NCBI RefSeq assembly: GCF_001718195.1
Contig: NZ_MCNV01000025.1
Location: forward strand, 1 to 64,000
Source: Paraburkholderia nodosa
GTDB lineage: Bacteria; Pseudomonadota; Gammaproteobacteria; Burkholderiales; Burkholderiaceae
Length of the DNA: 64,000 nt
Direction: 5' to 3'
The position numbers and the translations under genes were made by a program. Shown here piece after piece: positions 25,133 to 34,116 of the stretch (positions within the stretch are counted from its first letter, which is position 1; every line of letters begins with the position of its first letter). The notes under the pieces are model-generated. The model searched no databases, had not been told where the DNA came from, and worked only from the letters and a program-made list of their open reading frames with translations.

Positions 25133-26539
25133 TCAGCGCGGCTGGGGCACCGCCGCGAGGTCGCGCAGGAAGGTGTCTCGCCACACGCCGAGGTCGTTGC
25201 GTCTGAGCGCCTCCATGTTGGTCTGGTAGCGCGCCTGGCGCTCTTCGAGCGGCATCGAGAGCGCGCGTTCCAGCGCTTCCGACATACCGGTCGCATCATG
25301 AGGATTCACGAGCAATGCGCCCGTGAGTTCGGCCGCCGCGCCTGCGAAGATCGACAGCACGAGCACGCCCGGATCGCCGGGATTCTGCGCGGCCACGTAT
25401 TCCTTGGCGACGAGATTCATGCCGTCGTGCAGCGGCGTCACATAGCCGATCTGCGACTCGCGAAAGAGCGACATCAGTTTCCAGCGGTCGTACTGCTGGC
25501 TCAGATAGCGGATCGGCGTGTAATCGAGGCCAGAGTAGCGGCCGTTGATGCGCCCGGCTTCCCGCTCCAGTTCCTCGCGTATCACCTTGTAGCTCGCGAC
25601 ATCCGAGCGTGTGGGCGGCGCGATCTGCACGAGCGTGACCTTGCCGCGCCATTCGGGCGACGTTTCCAGCAACTGCTCGAACGCATGGAAACGCTCGACG
25701 AGCCCCTTCGAATAGTCGAGCCGGTCCACGCTCATGATGAGCTTGCGCCCTTCGAGACTCTGCTTGAGGTCGAGCACGTGCTGGCGGCTTTCGTAGCGCG
25801 CGGCCTGCTCGGCGATCTCGTCCGGAAACACGCCGATGCGGTAGACCCCCGTGCGCAGCTTGCGGCCATACGCCTCGACCTCGCCGTGCTCCGGATTCTC
25901 TGCGCGCTCGCGAACCTTGCCGCGCGCCTCGCGCGCGATGTAGTCGTGGAATGCCTGCTGGTCGTTCTGCGTCTGGAAGCCCAGCAGGTCGTAACAGCAC
26001 AGCGACCTGACGAGTTCGTCGTGCGGCGGAATGGTCTGCAGCACCTGCGGCGAAGGAAACGGAATATGCAAAAAGAAGCCGATGCGGTTGCGTACGCCTT
26101 CCGAGCGCAGCGCCTCGGCGAACGGAATCAGGTGGTAGTCGTGCACCCAGATGTTGTCGTCCGGGTGGATCAGCTTCATGAGCTTGTGCGCGAGCCACGC
26201 GTTCACGCGGCGATAGCCCGCGTATTCGTCGCGCTCGTAGCGCGCGAGGTCGTTGCGGTAGTGGAACACCGGCCAGAGCGTGGCGTTCGAGAATCCGCGG
26301 TAGTACTGATCGTAGTCCTTGCGCGTGAGGCCGACGGTCGCAAAGGTGACGTGGCCTTCTTCGACGAGCGTCGGCCCCGCGTTCGCCACCGTCTCGCTCA
26401 CCACGTCGCCGCTCCAGCCGAACCACACGCCGCCCGCGTCCTTCAGCGCGCCGAATACGCCGACCGCGAGGCCGCCTGCCGAGCCCTTGGTCTCCGTCGG
26501 CGTCGCCACGCGGTTCGAGACGACTATCAGTCTGCCCAT
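25133..26539 (-). CDS. otsA: Trehalose-6-phosphate synthase
   Basis: Makes trehalose 6-phosphate from UDP-glucose and glucose 6-phosphate, first step of osmoprotectant synthesis. GT20 family, 468 residues. The N-terminus MGRLIVVSNRVATPTETKGS carries the substrate-binding arginine, followed by GWSGDVV, the VHDYHLIPFAEALR motif near residue 125, and DRLDYSKGLVERFHAFEQLL near residue 265. It lies 45 bp downstream of the MscS channel gene, probably in one transcript. No otsB phosphatase is found in the window. Confidence 0.96.
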   Translation of the reverse strand: MGRLIVVSNRVATPTETKGSAGGLAVGVFGALKDAGGVWFGWSGDVVSETVANAGPTLVEEGHVTFATVGLTRKDYDQYYRGFSNATLWPVFHYRNDLARYERDEYAGYRRVNAWLAHKLMKLIHPDDNIWVHDYHLIPFAEALRSEGVRNRIGFFLHIPFPSPQVLQTIPPHDELVRSLCCYDLLGFQTQNDQQAFHDYIAREARGKVRERAENPEHGEVEAYGRKLRTGVYRIGVFPDEIAEQAARYESRQHVLDLKQSLEGRKLIMSVDRLDYSKGLVERFHAFEQLLETSPEWRGKVTLVQIAPPTRSDVASYKVIREELEREAGRINGRYSGLDYTPIRYLSQQYDRWKLMSLFRESQIGYVTPLHDGMNLVAKEYVAAQNPGDPGVLVLSIFAGAAAELTGALLVNPHDATGMSEALERALSMPLEERQARYQTNMEALRRNDLGVWRDTFLRDLAAVPQPR

Positions 26540-26584
26540 CTTGCTGTTCCTCCTCCTTTCCCTCTCGACCGCTGACAGCGGTTA

Positions 26585-27892
26585 TCAACCATTATCGCGG
26601 CGGCTTTCGGTCGCCGGCTCGCGGGCGTCGGTGGCTTGCGCTGCCTCAGCCCCCTTAGCCGCTTCGGATGCCGGCCGCGCCGGGCGGTGCGTCTCCAGCT
26701 CCTCGCCGTCTCCCGGCACGCGCGTGCCCGTCACGGGATCCGCCTCCGTATGGGCCGCCGTGCTCGCCGCCGCCTGCCGCGCGGGGCGGCGCACGAAGGA
26801 CGGCAGTTCCCCGGTGCTGCTTTCGAGCTCCGCCGAAACTTCAGCGCGCGCACGCGGCAGGAACTGCGGATAGTGCTCGTTGACGAAATCGAGCAGCCCT
26901 TCGCGCACGCGGCAGCGCAAATCGAAGTTCAGGCCGGAGTCGCGCGAACTCACCAGCACGCGCACCTGCATCGCGCGCTCGTTGGCGTCGGTGACCTGTA
27001 AAACCTGCACACGGCGGTCCCATTCGGGCGCACCGTCGACGATGCGCGCGAGCGCCTCGCGCAGCGGCGCGAGCGGCATGCGGTAGTCGAGCCACAGAAA
27101 CACCGTGCCGATGATCTGCGAGCTGCTGCGCGTCCAGTTCGCGAACGGATTCTCGATGAACCATTGCAGCGGCACGATGAGCCGCCGCTGGTCCCAGATC
27201 CGCACCGAAACATAGGTGCCGGTAATTTCCTCGATGCGCCCCCACTCGCCCTGGATCACGACCACGTCGTCGAGCCGGATCGGCTGCGAGAGCGCGATCT
27301 GCAAACCGGCAATCAGATTCCCTAGCACGGGGCGTGCCGCGATACCGGCGACGAGACCGGCAACCCCGGCCGAAGCCAGCAGGCTCGCGCCGATCTGCCT
27401 CACGTTCGGGAAGGTCATGAGCGCCGCGCCCACGCCCACGATGATGATCAGCACCATCACCGTACGCGCGAGCACGCGGGCCTGGGTGTGGATGCGGCGG
27501 GCCTGGAGGTTGTCGGCGATGTCGAGCGGATGGGCGGCGATGATGGCCTCGCCGATCGCCGCCGCGCAGCGCACCGAAAGCCAGGTGATCGCGGCGATCA
27601 GCGCGAACGCGCACAGCTCGCGCAGGCCGCTGATGTGCCGGAGCGTGTCGGGCGCCTGCCACCAGACGAATTCGATCGCGAGGATCGCGAGCACGACGAG
27701 CGCCGGTTTGCGGATATAGCGCAGGAACACGCTGACCCGCGGATACGGGCGCGCGATGCGCAGCAAGACGCGGCCGCCGACCCAGTGCAGGCCGAACGCG
27801 AAAACGAGCGCGAGCGCGCTCACGAGCAACGTGCCGAGCCAGTCGTGCAGCGGCGCGTCGGTGAAATGGGAGAGATCGTCGAGTGTCGGCAT
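26585..27892 (-). CDS. MscS-family mechanosensitive ion channel
   Basis: Osmotic release channel of the inner membrane, about 435 residues. Four or five membrane segments (LGTLLVSALALVFAFGLHWV first) lead to the pore helix ASLLASAGVAGLVAGIAARP, followed by the beta domain (RLDDVVVIQGEWGRIEEI) and the alpha-beta cap. The C-terminal ~80 residues are a polar, disordered tail rich in Glu, Thr and Ala. Start is uncertain: the ATG at 27892 (MPTLDDLSHF) has AGGAGG 12 bases upstream; an ATG at 27916 is possible but lacks a site. Directly upstream of otsA. Confidence 0.9.
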   Translation of the reverse strand: MPTLDDLSHFTDAPLHDWLGTLLVSALALVFAFGLHWVGGRVLLRIARPYPRVSVFLRYIRKPALVVLAILAIEFVWWQAPDTLRHISGLRELCAFALIAAITWLSVRCAAAIGEAIIAAHPLDIADNLQARRIHTQARVLARTVMVLIIIVGVGAALMTFPNVRQIGASLLASAGVAGLVAGIAARPVLGNLIAGLQIALSQPIRLDDVVVIQGEWGRIEEITGTYVSVRIWDQRRLIVPLQWFIENPFANWTRSSSQIIGTVFLWLDYRMPLAPLREALARIVDGAPEWDRRVQVLQVTDANERAMQVRVLVSSRDSGLNFDLRCRVREGLLDFVNEHYPQFLPRARAEVSAELESSTGELPSFVRRPARQAAASTAAHTEADPVTGTRVPGDGEELETHRPARPASEAAKGAEAAQATDAREPATESRRDNG

Positions 27893-28097
27893 CTGCGGCC
27901 AGTTCCTCCTGAGCATCCTGAGCAAAGGGCGACTCTTGGAAACGGCACGGGCGCAGGCCCGCGGACGGCCTCGGCGAGGGTGAACGCTGGCCCCGCTGCG
28001 GCCTCGATGATGAACGGCGCGGCGGCGGTCGGTGCCGCGCCGTGTTTGCAGCTATATCTAACTACGGACTACGGGTTACGACTTGAACCCGCCGGCT

Positions 28098-28460
28098 TCA
28101 ACTCCCGCTGCCGGTCTTGCAGGGAAACGCCTTGCCCAGCCCGAGCGAAATGGCAGTACTGGCGTTGTAGCCGGCCACGTTCGGGTTGTCGGCGATGTAC
28201 TTGCGCACCGCGTCGGTGAGTTGCGCCGAGCGCGCATCGGGCGGCAGGCAGAAGTATTGACCCACGCGCGGCCCGGTAGTGCCGCCGATGGCGTCGATGG
28301 TGTTGAAGATGCCGTCCGCGGCACCTTCGATATAGGCAGCGCATGCACTGCGCGAAGCCACGTCGGTCTTCGTGCAGAGCCGGTTGAGGTCGCTTGCCGT
28401 GAATGCGAAAGCGGAGAGCGGCAACGCCATCGCGCCCGCACAGATCAGAACCCGCAGCAT
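28098..28460 (-). CDS. Rap1a/Tai-like periplasmic protein
   Basis: A 120-residue protein with signal peptide MLRVLICAGAMALPLSAFAF, then a domain with the Rap1a/Tai pattern: ACAAYIEGAADGIFNTI, the FCLPPDARSAQLTDAV stretch, KYIADNPNVAGYNAS and a final AFPC. Cysteines in CTKTD, SACAAY, YFCLP and FPCK can pair. Rap1a and Tai4 are immunity proteins for type VI peptidoglycan amidases; no effector or type VI gene is present here. A hairpin (28486-28504) lies in its leader. AAGGAGA precedes the ATG. Role as immunity protein is not supported beyond the family. Confidence 0.72.
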   Translation of the reverse strand: MLRVLICAGAMALPLSAFAFTASDLNRLCTKTDVASRSACAAYIEGAADGIFNTIDAIGGTTGPRVGQYFCLPPDARSAQLTDAVRKYIADNPNVAGYNASTAISLGLGKAFPCKTGSGS

Positions 28461-28544
28461 GGTTCTCCTTGAGTTGTCATGGGGAGCGGCGCATCGAGCG
28501 CCGCCGGGCGGCCGCGTTGGTGCAGTGCGGCCGTCTTAGCCCCA

Positions 28545-29270
28545 TTATTTTGCACTGTTTTGCGGCGCTGCCGGGCTCGCCGTGGAGAGGCCAGCCTGCG
28601 TCATGCGCGCCGTGAGGTCCTTGATCGCATCCGGCGCCTTGTACTGGCGCGCGAAATCGAGCGCCGTCATGCCGATCTGGTTCTTCGCGCCAAGCGTCGC
28701 GCCGTGCTCGAGCAGCATCTGGAGCGTCGTGAGATGGTCGCCGCGTGCGGCCATCATGAGCGGCGTCGTGCCGTTGGGCGACAGCGCGTTGACGTCGGCC
28801 GAATAGCCGATCAGGAGCTTCGCGACGTCGTCGTTGCCGTTCGCGGCGGCGTAGTGCAGCGGCGTCCAGCCCTTCTTGTTGACCTCGGCACCCTTGGTAA
28901 TGAGGAGCTTCACGAAGTCCACGTCGCCGTTGAGCGCGGCGAGCATCAGCGCGTTTTCGCCTGCGCGGTCTTCAGCGGCGATGTTCGTCTTCGGGTTGTC
29001 GAGCAGCACGGCCCCGACCTTGTCGGACTTCTCGCGCGCGGCCAGCACGAGGAGCGGCATGCCCTGGTCGTCGGTGGCATTCGGGTCCATGCCTTGAGCG
29101 AGCGCCTTTTGCACGCCCTTGTCGTCGTCGAACTTGACGCTCTTGATGAGCGAGTCGATCGGAGCGGCATGCGCCGCGGCGCCGAACAGGGTGGCGGCGA
29201 CGCCGAGCACGAGCGCGGCGGCAGTACGGCGGACAGGGTTGGCGGCGTGCGGAAGCGGTTTCGAGTTCAT
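28545..29270 (-). CDS. Exported ankyrin-repeat protein
   Basis: A 241-residue protein. The N-terminal signal region MNSKPLPHAANPVRRTAAAL is followed by a hydrophobic stretch ending AAHAA (near residue 35). Then come about five ankyrin repeats, shown by DDQGMPLLVLAAREKSDKV, AGENALMLAALNGDVDFVKL, KGWTPLHYAAANGNDDVAKL, NGTTPLMMAARGDHLTTLQM and IGMTALDFARQYKAPDAIKD. Periplasmic ankyrin proteins often bind partner enzymes such as catalases. It lies 67 bp after tatD and 84 bp before the Rap1a-like gene. Confidence 0.88.
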   Translation of the reverse strand: MNSKPLPHAANPVRRTAAALVLGVAATLFGAAAHAAPIDSLIKSVKFDDDKGVQKALAQGMDPNATDDQGMPLLVLAAREKSDKVGAVLLDNPKTNIAAEDRAGENALMLAALNGDVDFVKLLITKGAEVNKKGWTPLHYAAANGNDDVAKLLIGYSADVNALSPNGTTPLMMAARGDHLTTLQMLLEHGATLGAKNQIGMTALDFARQYKAPDAIKDLTARMTQAGLSTASPAAPQNSAK

Positions 29271-29337
29271 GTCAAGCCTTAACGTTATCTGCTATCTCGT
29301 TGATATTTAAAATCATTGACAGCACGCGGTTCGCGAT

Positions 29338-30123
29338 TCAGGCCTGCGGCTGGATCTTGAAGAGCCGGAAAAAGTTCTGCGTGGTGACAGCGCCAAGTTC
29401 GGCGTCCGGCAATCCGCGTTGCTGCGCAATGAATCTTCCGACATGGCTCACGTACGCAGGTTCATTGGGTTTGCCACGAAATGGCACCGGCGCGAGGTAC
29501 GGCGAATCGGTTTCGATCAAAAGACGCTCGATCGGCACACTGCGCGACACTTCCTGCACATCGGTCGCGCTCTTGAACGTCACGATGCCCGAAAGCGAGA
29601 TGTAAAAATTCTGCGCGAGTGCGCGCTCGGCAATCGCCCACGGCTCCGTGAAGCAATGCATTACGCCACCCGGTTCGCCCGCGCGCTCCTCTTCCATGAT
29701 GCGCAGGGTGTCGTCCGAAGCGGCTCGCGTATGGACGATGAGCGGCTTGCCCGTGGCGTGCGCCGCGCGAATGTGCGTGCGAAAGCGCTCGCGCTGCCAT
29801 TCCATGTCGGCGATCGTGCGCTCGCCCAGGCGATAGTAATCGAGCCCCGTTTCACCGATCGCCACCACTTTCGGGTGCGCAGCCAGTTCGACCAGCTCGG
29901 CCACGGTCGGCTCGCGCATGTGCTCGTGGTCGGGATGCACACCGACCGACGCGTAGACGTTCTCGTAACGGCTCGCGATGTCGAGCACCGAAGGCAGCGT
30001 CTCGAGGTCCACCGACACGCACAGCGCGTGCGTGACGGCGTTCGCGCGCATGTTCTCGAGCACCTGCGGGAGGCGGTCGCCGAGGCCCTCGAAGTTGATG
30101 TGGCAATGCGAATCGACAAACAT
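29338..30123 (-). CDS. TatD-family metal-dependent hydrolase
   Basis: A 261-residue TIM-barrel metal enzyme. Metal ligands: His-x-His in VDSHCHINFEGL at the N-terminus, Glu in AIGETGLDYYRLG near residue 90, and His and Asp in KPLIVHTR, MHCFTE and LLIETDSPYLAPVPFRG. TatD proteins have 3'-5' DNase or D-aminoacyl-tRNA deacylase-like activities; the specific one is not resolvable. It follows holB by 51 bp in the mltG-tmk-holB-tatD run that is common in proteobacteria. Confidence 0.93.
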   Translation of the reverse strand: MFVDSHCHINFEGLGDRLPQVLENMRANAVTHALCVSVDLETLPSVLDIASRYENVYASVGVHPDHEHMREPTVAELVELAAHPKVVAIGETGLDYYRLGERTIADMEWQRERFRTHIRAAHATGKPLIVHTRAASDDTLRIMEEERAGEPGGVMHCFTEPWAIAERALAQNFYISLSGIVTFKSATDVQEVSRSVPIERLLIETDSPYLAPVPFRGKPNEPAYVSHVGRFIAQQRGLPDAELGAVTTQNFFRLFKIQPQA

Positions 30124-30174
30124 GGATGGTCCTGCGATGGAAGATTCGGGCCTGATCGGGTACGTCAGCGCCCG

Positions 30175-31209
30175 TCAGGCGAACAGTTCACGATAGCCGA
30201 GAAAGAGTTCCTCGAACACGAGGCGCGCATTCAGCGGATGGTTTTCCACGGCGCGCTGGCGCGTGACCGTCTTCAGGTAGCGCGCCAGCGCCGCGGCGTC
30301 GAGCTTCGCGGCGCAGCGCGCGAGGCCGCCGGCGGCCTGCGGAAAGTAGCGCGGGCGCCCCGCTGTGCGTTCGGCGAGCAGGTCGTAGACCCAGCGCTGC
30401 AGCCAGCCGAGCACGAGCGGCACCGGCAGCTTCTGCAGCGTCTCGCCGCACGCAAAGGCGTCGCAGGCGGGGCCCGCCGCGAGCTGGGCCAGGGTCCAGT
30501 CGCGCAGCGTGCGGTTTTCGTCGTGCGCGAGCGCGAGCGCCGCGAGGGGCGCGCCGCCGGCTTCGGCGAGCAGCGCCGGCGCGTCGTCCACGCCCTGCTG
30601 CGCGAGCCAGGCCGCAGCGGCTTGGGGCGCCGGCGTGCCCATGGGCCACTGGCGGCAGCGGCTGATGATGGTCGGCAGCAGGCGGTCGATGCGCGCCGAG
30701 ACCACGAGGAACACCACGCCCGCGGGCGGCTCTTCGAGCGTCTTCAGCAGCGCGTTCGCGGCGGCGACGTTGAGCGCCTCGGCCGGATACAGGACGACCA
30801 CGCGCAGGCCGCCGCGATGCGAGCCCACGCCCGTGAAGTCGAGCAGCGCCCGCACTTGCTCGATGCGGATTTCCTTGCTCGGCGCGCGGCCCTTCTTGCC
30901 CTCTTCGCCGTCGGCCTTTTCGGCTTTGGCCTCGTCGTCGCCGGCCTGGCCGATTTCGCCCGCCAATGCCTCGGGCACGACGATGCGGTAATCCGGATGA
31001 TTGCCTTGGACGAACCAGTTGCAGGCCGCACAGGCGCCGCATGGCTCGCCATTGGCCTGCGGCGCTTCGCAGAGCAGCCCCTTCGCGAGATGCTGCGCGA
31101 ACTGGAGCTTGCCGATGCCCGCCTGGCCATGCAGCAGGAGCGCGTGCGGCCAGTGGCTGCGCAGTTGCTGCAGGCGTTGCCAGTCGTCGGTTTGCCAGGG
31201 ATAGATCAT
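30175..31209 (-). CDS. holB: DNA polymerase III subunit delta-prime
   Basis: Clamp-loader subunit, 344 residues. The AAA+ P-loop LLLHGQAGIGKLQFAQ is near residue 27; the zinc-binding cysteines CGACAACNWF near residue 55; LEEPPAGVVFLVV and SRCRQWPM sensor motifs follow at about residues 155 and 182. A low-complexity acidic and Lys-rich insert (DDEAKAEKADGEEGKKG, near residue 92) is unusual for the family. The ATG at 31209 is chosen; a TTG four codons upstream is possible. Downstream of tmk by 87 bp. Confidence 0.93.
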   Translation of the reverse strand: MIYPWQTDDWQRLQQLRSHWPHALLLHGQAGIGKLQFAQHLAKGLLCEAPQANGEPCGACAACNWFVQGNHPDYRIVVPEALAGEIGQAGDDEAKAEKADGEEGKKGRAPSKEIRIEQVRALLDFTGVGSHRGGLRVVVLYPAEALNVAAANALLKTLEEPPAGVVFLVVSARIDRLLPTIISRCRQWPMGTPAPQAAAAWLAQQGVDDAPALLAEAGGAPLAALALAHDENRTLRDWTLAQLAAGPACDAFACGETLQKLPVPLVLGWLQRWVYDLLAERTAGRPRYFPQAAGGLARCAAKLDAAALARYLKTVTRQRAVENHPLNARLVFEELFLGYRELFA

Positions 31210-31296
31210 CTTCTGAATCAATCTGTTAAGCGGTCTTCTGCAGAATTCACATGAAGATCGCGCAGCCCTATAAGAGCGCCAAATATCGCCTTGAAA

Positions 31297-31917
31297 TCAA
31301 AGCGCTGCGATCACTTGCTCGAGTTTTTTGCGAATCGCGTCGATGCCCTGCGACGAATCGACGATCGCAAAACGATACGGCGCCTCTTCCGCGCGGCGCA
31401 GGTATTCGGTGCGCGTGCGCTTGAAGAACGCATCGGACTCGCTTTCGAAGCGATCGGGTTCGCGCGCCGCGCCGCGCCGCTCGCTCGCCGTATCGGGCGG
31501 CAGATCGAACAGCACCGTCAGGTCCGGCTGGAAACCGCCCTGCACCCAGCGCTCCAGTGTTTCGAGCTTGTCGCGCGGCAGCCCGCGGCCGCCGCCCTGG
31601 TAGGCGAAGGTGGCGTCGCTGAAACGGTCGGACAGGACCCAGTCGCCGCGCGCGAGCGCGGGCTCGATCACCTTGGCGAGGTGCTCGCGGCGCGCCGCGA
31701 ACATCAGGAGCGCCTCGGTTTCGAGGTCCATCGGCTGATGCAGCACGAGTTCCCGGATCGACTCGCCCAGCGGCGTGCCGCCGGGTTCGCGCGTCATGAC
31801 GACCGTACGGCCCGTCGGCGCGAGTTTCTGGGCGAGTTGATCGCAAAACCAGGCGAGATGCGTGGTCTTGCCCGCGCCGTCGATGCCCTCGAACGTGATG
31901 AATCGGCCCCGCGCCAT
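31297..31917 (-). CDS. tmk: Thymidylate kinase
   Basis: Phosphorylates dTMP to dTDP. The 206-residue protein has the P-loop TFEGIDGAGKTTHLAWF near residue 8, the EPGGTPLGESIREL motif, and DRFSDATFAYQGGGRGLP that carries the DR(Y/F) motif near residue 95. The ATG (31917-31915) follows directly on the TAA of mltG with no bases between, so translation is probably coupled. Next gene is holB. Confidence 0.96.
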   Translation of the reverse strand: MARGRFITFEGIDGAGKTTHLAWFCDQLAQKLAPTGRTVVMTREPGGTPLGESIRELVLHQPMDLETEALLMFAARREHLAKVIEPALARGDWVLSDRFSDATFAYQGGGRGLPRDKLETLERWVQGGFQPDLTVLFDLPPDTASERRGAAREPDRFESESDAFFKRTRTEYLRRAEEAPYRFAIVDSSQGIDAIRKKLEQVIAAL

Positions 31918-32928
31918 TTAATTTCCCCGGATGTATTTGTCGACGGCCTTGTTGTGGTCGACAAGATTGTCAGAAAAGACGCTGCTGCCGTCGCCGCGCG
32001 CCACGAAGTACAGCGCAGCCGTCGATGCCGGATTGAGCGCCGCCTGGATCGCCGCGACGCCGGGCAGCGCAATGGGCGTTGGCGGCAACCCAAGGCGCAG
32101 GTAGGTATTGTAAAGAGTGTCCGACTGCAGATCGCGCTTGCGCAAATGCCCCGCGTAGTTGTCGCCCAGACCGTAGATCACGGCGGGATCGGTCTGCAGC
32201 GGCATGCCCACTTTCAGGCGATTCGAAAACACGGCCGCCACGAGCGCGCGGTCGGCGGCGCGGCCCGTCTCCTTTTCGACGAGGGACGCGAGCGTCAACG
32301 CCTCGTAGGGCGACTTGAGCGGCAAGCCGGGGGCGCGCGCGGTCCATGCTTCGTTCAGACGCGTCTGCATCAGGTGATACGCGCGTCGATAGACATCGAG
32401 ATCGCTCGAGCCCTTGTCGAACAGATAGGTGTCGGGGAAAAACAACCCCTCGCCGCTGCCGTTCGGCGCCGGCGGCGCGCCGATCGCGGCGAGCAGCTCG
32501 GCGTCGCTCATGCCGGCCGTGTCGTGGCGCAGTGCTGGGTTCGCGTCGAGTTCGGCGCGCATATGCTTGAACGTCCAGCCCTCGATGATGGTGGCGACGG
32601 ACTCGTTCACGTCGCCGAGCGCCATTTTCTGCAGCACCTCATAGGGCGTGATGCCCGCCTTGAATTCGTAGTTGCCCGATTTGAGCTGGCTCTGCAAACC
32701 GAGCACGCGCGTCATGAGCACGAAAAGTTGCGTCTGCACGGGCACGCCGCCGCGCCGCAATTGCAGCGTGACACTGCGCACGGTGCTGTGCGGCTTGATG
32801 GTGACGTCGAGCTGTGGGGCGGCCAGTTCGAGCGGCGTGGTGGCCCAGCGCCACACGCCGCCTGCCGCGGCGGCGCCAATCACGACTAGCGCGGCGCCGG
32901 CAACAAGGCATTTCTTCAGAAGGGACAT
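31918..32928 (-). CDS. mltG: Endolytic murein transglycosylase
   Basis: Inner-membrane YceG/MltG enzyme that cuts nascent glycan strands, setting their length. The 336 residues begin with a membrane anchor (SLLKKCLVAGAALVVIGAAA), followed by a LysM-like domain (YEFKAGITPYEVLQKMALGD), and the catalytic glutamate in LTLASLVEKETGRAADR near residue 218. The conserved TYLRLGLPPTPIALPG is present. The ATG at 32928 begins at the membrane anchor. It is divergent from ygfZ with 77 bp between, and followed at once by tmk. Confidence 0.96.
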   Translation of the reverse strand: MSLLKKCLVAGAALVVIGAAAAGGVWRWATTPLELAAPQLDVTIKPHSTVRSVTLQLRRGGVPVQTQLFVLMTRVLGLQSQLKSGNYEFKAGITPYEVLQKMALGDVNESVATIIEGWTFKHMRAELDANPALRHDTAGMSDAELLAAIGAPPAPNGSGEGLFFPDTYLFDKGSSDLDVYRRAYHLMQTRLNEAWTARAPGLPLKSPYEALTLASLVEKETGRAADRALVAAVFSNRLKVGMPLQTDPAVIYGLGDNYAGHLRKRDLQSDTLYNTYLRLGLPPTPIALPGVAAIQAALNPASTAALYFVARGDGSSVFSDNLVDHNKAVDKYIRGN

Positions 32929-33005
32929 GGAAACACGACTCAGGGGGACCTCATATAATAACTGCTTGCCTTCGCTAAAGTCAGGATTGACTGTTCCCCG
33001 AATCC

Positions 33006-34025
33006 ATGAACTCACCGCTCGATCCCGCTTCCACGCTTTCCGCTCCTGAATCCACGGCCGACTTCGACGCCGTTCTGAAAGGCGGCGCCTACGCGATCCT
33101 GCCGCAGTTCGGCGTGATCGACGCCAATGGCGACGACGCCGCGACCTTCCTGCACAGCCAGCTCACCAACGACGTCCAGCATCTCAACGTGGCCGGCGCG
33201 CGCCTCGCGGGCTACTGCTCGCCCAAGGGCCGTCTGCTCGCCTCGTTCCTCACCTGGAAGACCGGCGACACGATCCGTCTCCTGATCTCGAAGGACGTAC
33301 AGGCGCCGGTGCAAAAACGCCTGTCGATGTTCGTGCTGCGGGCCAAGGCCAAGCTCACCGACGACAGCGACAAGCTGCTCGTAGTGGGGCTCGCTGGCGA
33401 CGTGCGCGGCGCGCTCGCGAGCGTGTTCGACGCGCTGCCCGACGGCGTGCACGTGAAGGTGGACGACCCCGCAGGCACGCTGATCCGTGTGCCCGACGCG
33501 GCCGGCGTGCTGCGTTACCTGTGGGTCGGCCCGAAGCAAGCGGTGCAGGAGCGCCTCGCGAAGCTCGAGGGTTTGGTCGAGCGCGTGTCGCCGGCGGTGT
33601 GGGACTGGCTCGACATTCGCGCGGGCGAGCCGCGCATCACGCAGGCCGTGAGCGAGCAGTTCGTGCCACAGATGGTCAACTACGACGTGCTGGGCGGCGT
33701 GAACTTCCGCAAGGGCTGCTACCCCGGCCAGGAAATCGTCGCGCGCAGCCAGTATCGCGGCACGATCAAGCGCCGCACCGCGCTCGCCAATGTGGCCGCG
33801 AATCTGGACGCCGCGCATGCGGGGGCCGAGCTTTTCCATTCGGACGACCCGAGCCAGCCGTGCGGCATGGTCGTGAACGCCGCCGCCGCGCCCGAGGGCG
33901 GCGTCGATCTGCTCGCCGAGATCAAGCTTGCCGCACTCGAAACGGGCAGCGTGCATCTCGGCGCCGCGGACGGCCCCGCGCTGCGCCTGTTGCCGCTGCC
34001 GTACGCGTTGCCGGCCGAAATTTGA
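33006..34025 (+). CDS. ygfZ: Folate-binding iron-sulfur assembly protein
   Basis: A 339-residue YgfZ/CAF17-type protein that uses tetrahydrofolate to help iron-sulfur enzyme maturation. It has the signature KGCYPGQEIVARSQYRG near residue 237, with the conserved cysteine, and the N-terminal HSQLTNDVQHLN. The GcvT-like fold is spread over the chain. The extra N-terminal ~25 residues (PASTLSAPESTADFD) are variable. The ATG at 33006 is the first plausible start. Divergent from mltG. Confidence 0.94.
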   Translation: MNSPLDPASTLSAPESTADFDAVLKGGAYAILPQFGVIDANGDDAATFLHSQLTNDVQHLNVAGARLAGYCSPKGRLLASFLTWKTGDTIRLLISKDVQAPVQKRLSMFVLRAKAKLTDDSDKLLVVGLAGDVRGALASVFDALPDGVHVKVDDPAGTLIRVPDAAGVLRYLWVGPKQAVQERLAKLEGLVERVSPAVWDWLDIRAGEPRITQAVSEQFVPQMVNYDVLGGVNFRKGCYPGQEIVARSQYRGTIKRRTALANVAANLDAAHAGAELFHSDDPSQPCGMVVNAAAAPEGGVDLLAEIKLAALETGSVHLGAADGPALRLLPLPYALPAEI

Positions 34026-34116
34026 CGCTGCGCACCGCGTCCATTGCACGTGAGGCGCCCGGCGCCTCACGTTGCCTGGGCATGGCCCCAGACCCGACCC
34101 TGCAGGGGCCAGTTCC

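Noticed and set aside
28014..28043. 10-bp hairpin (ACGGCGCGGC/GCCGCGCCGT) before the MscS gene as a terminator of the Rap1a-like gene
   Set aside because: Perfect stem, but the minus-strand flank is TCATCATCG with no T-run; not called.
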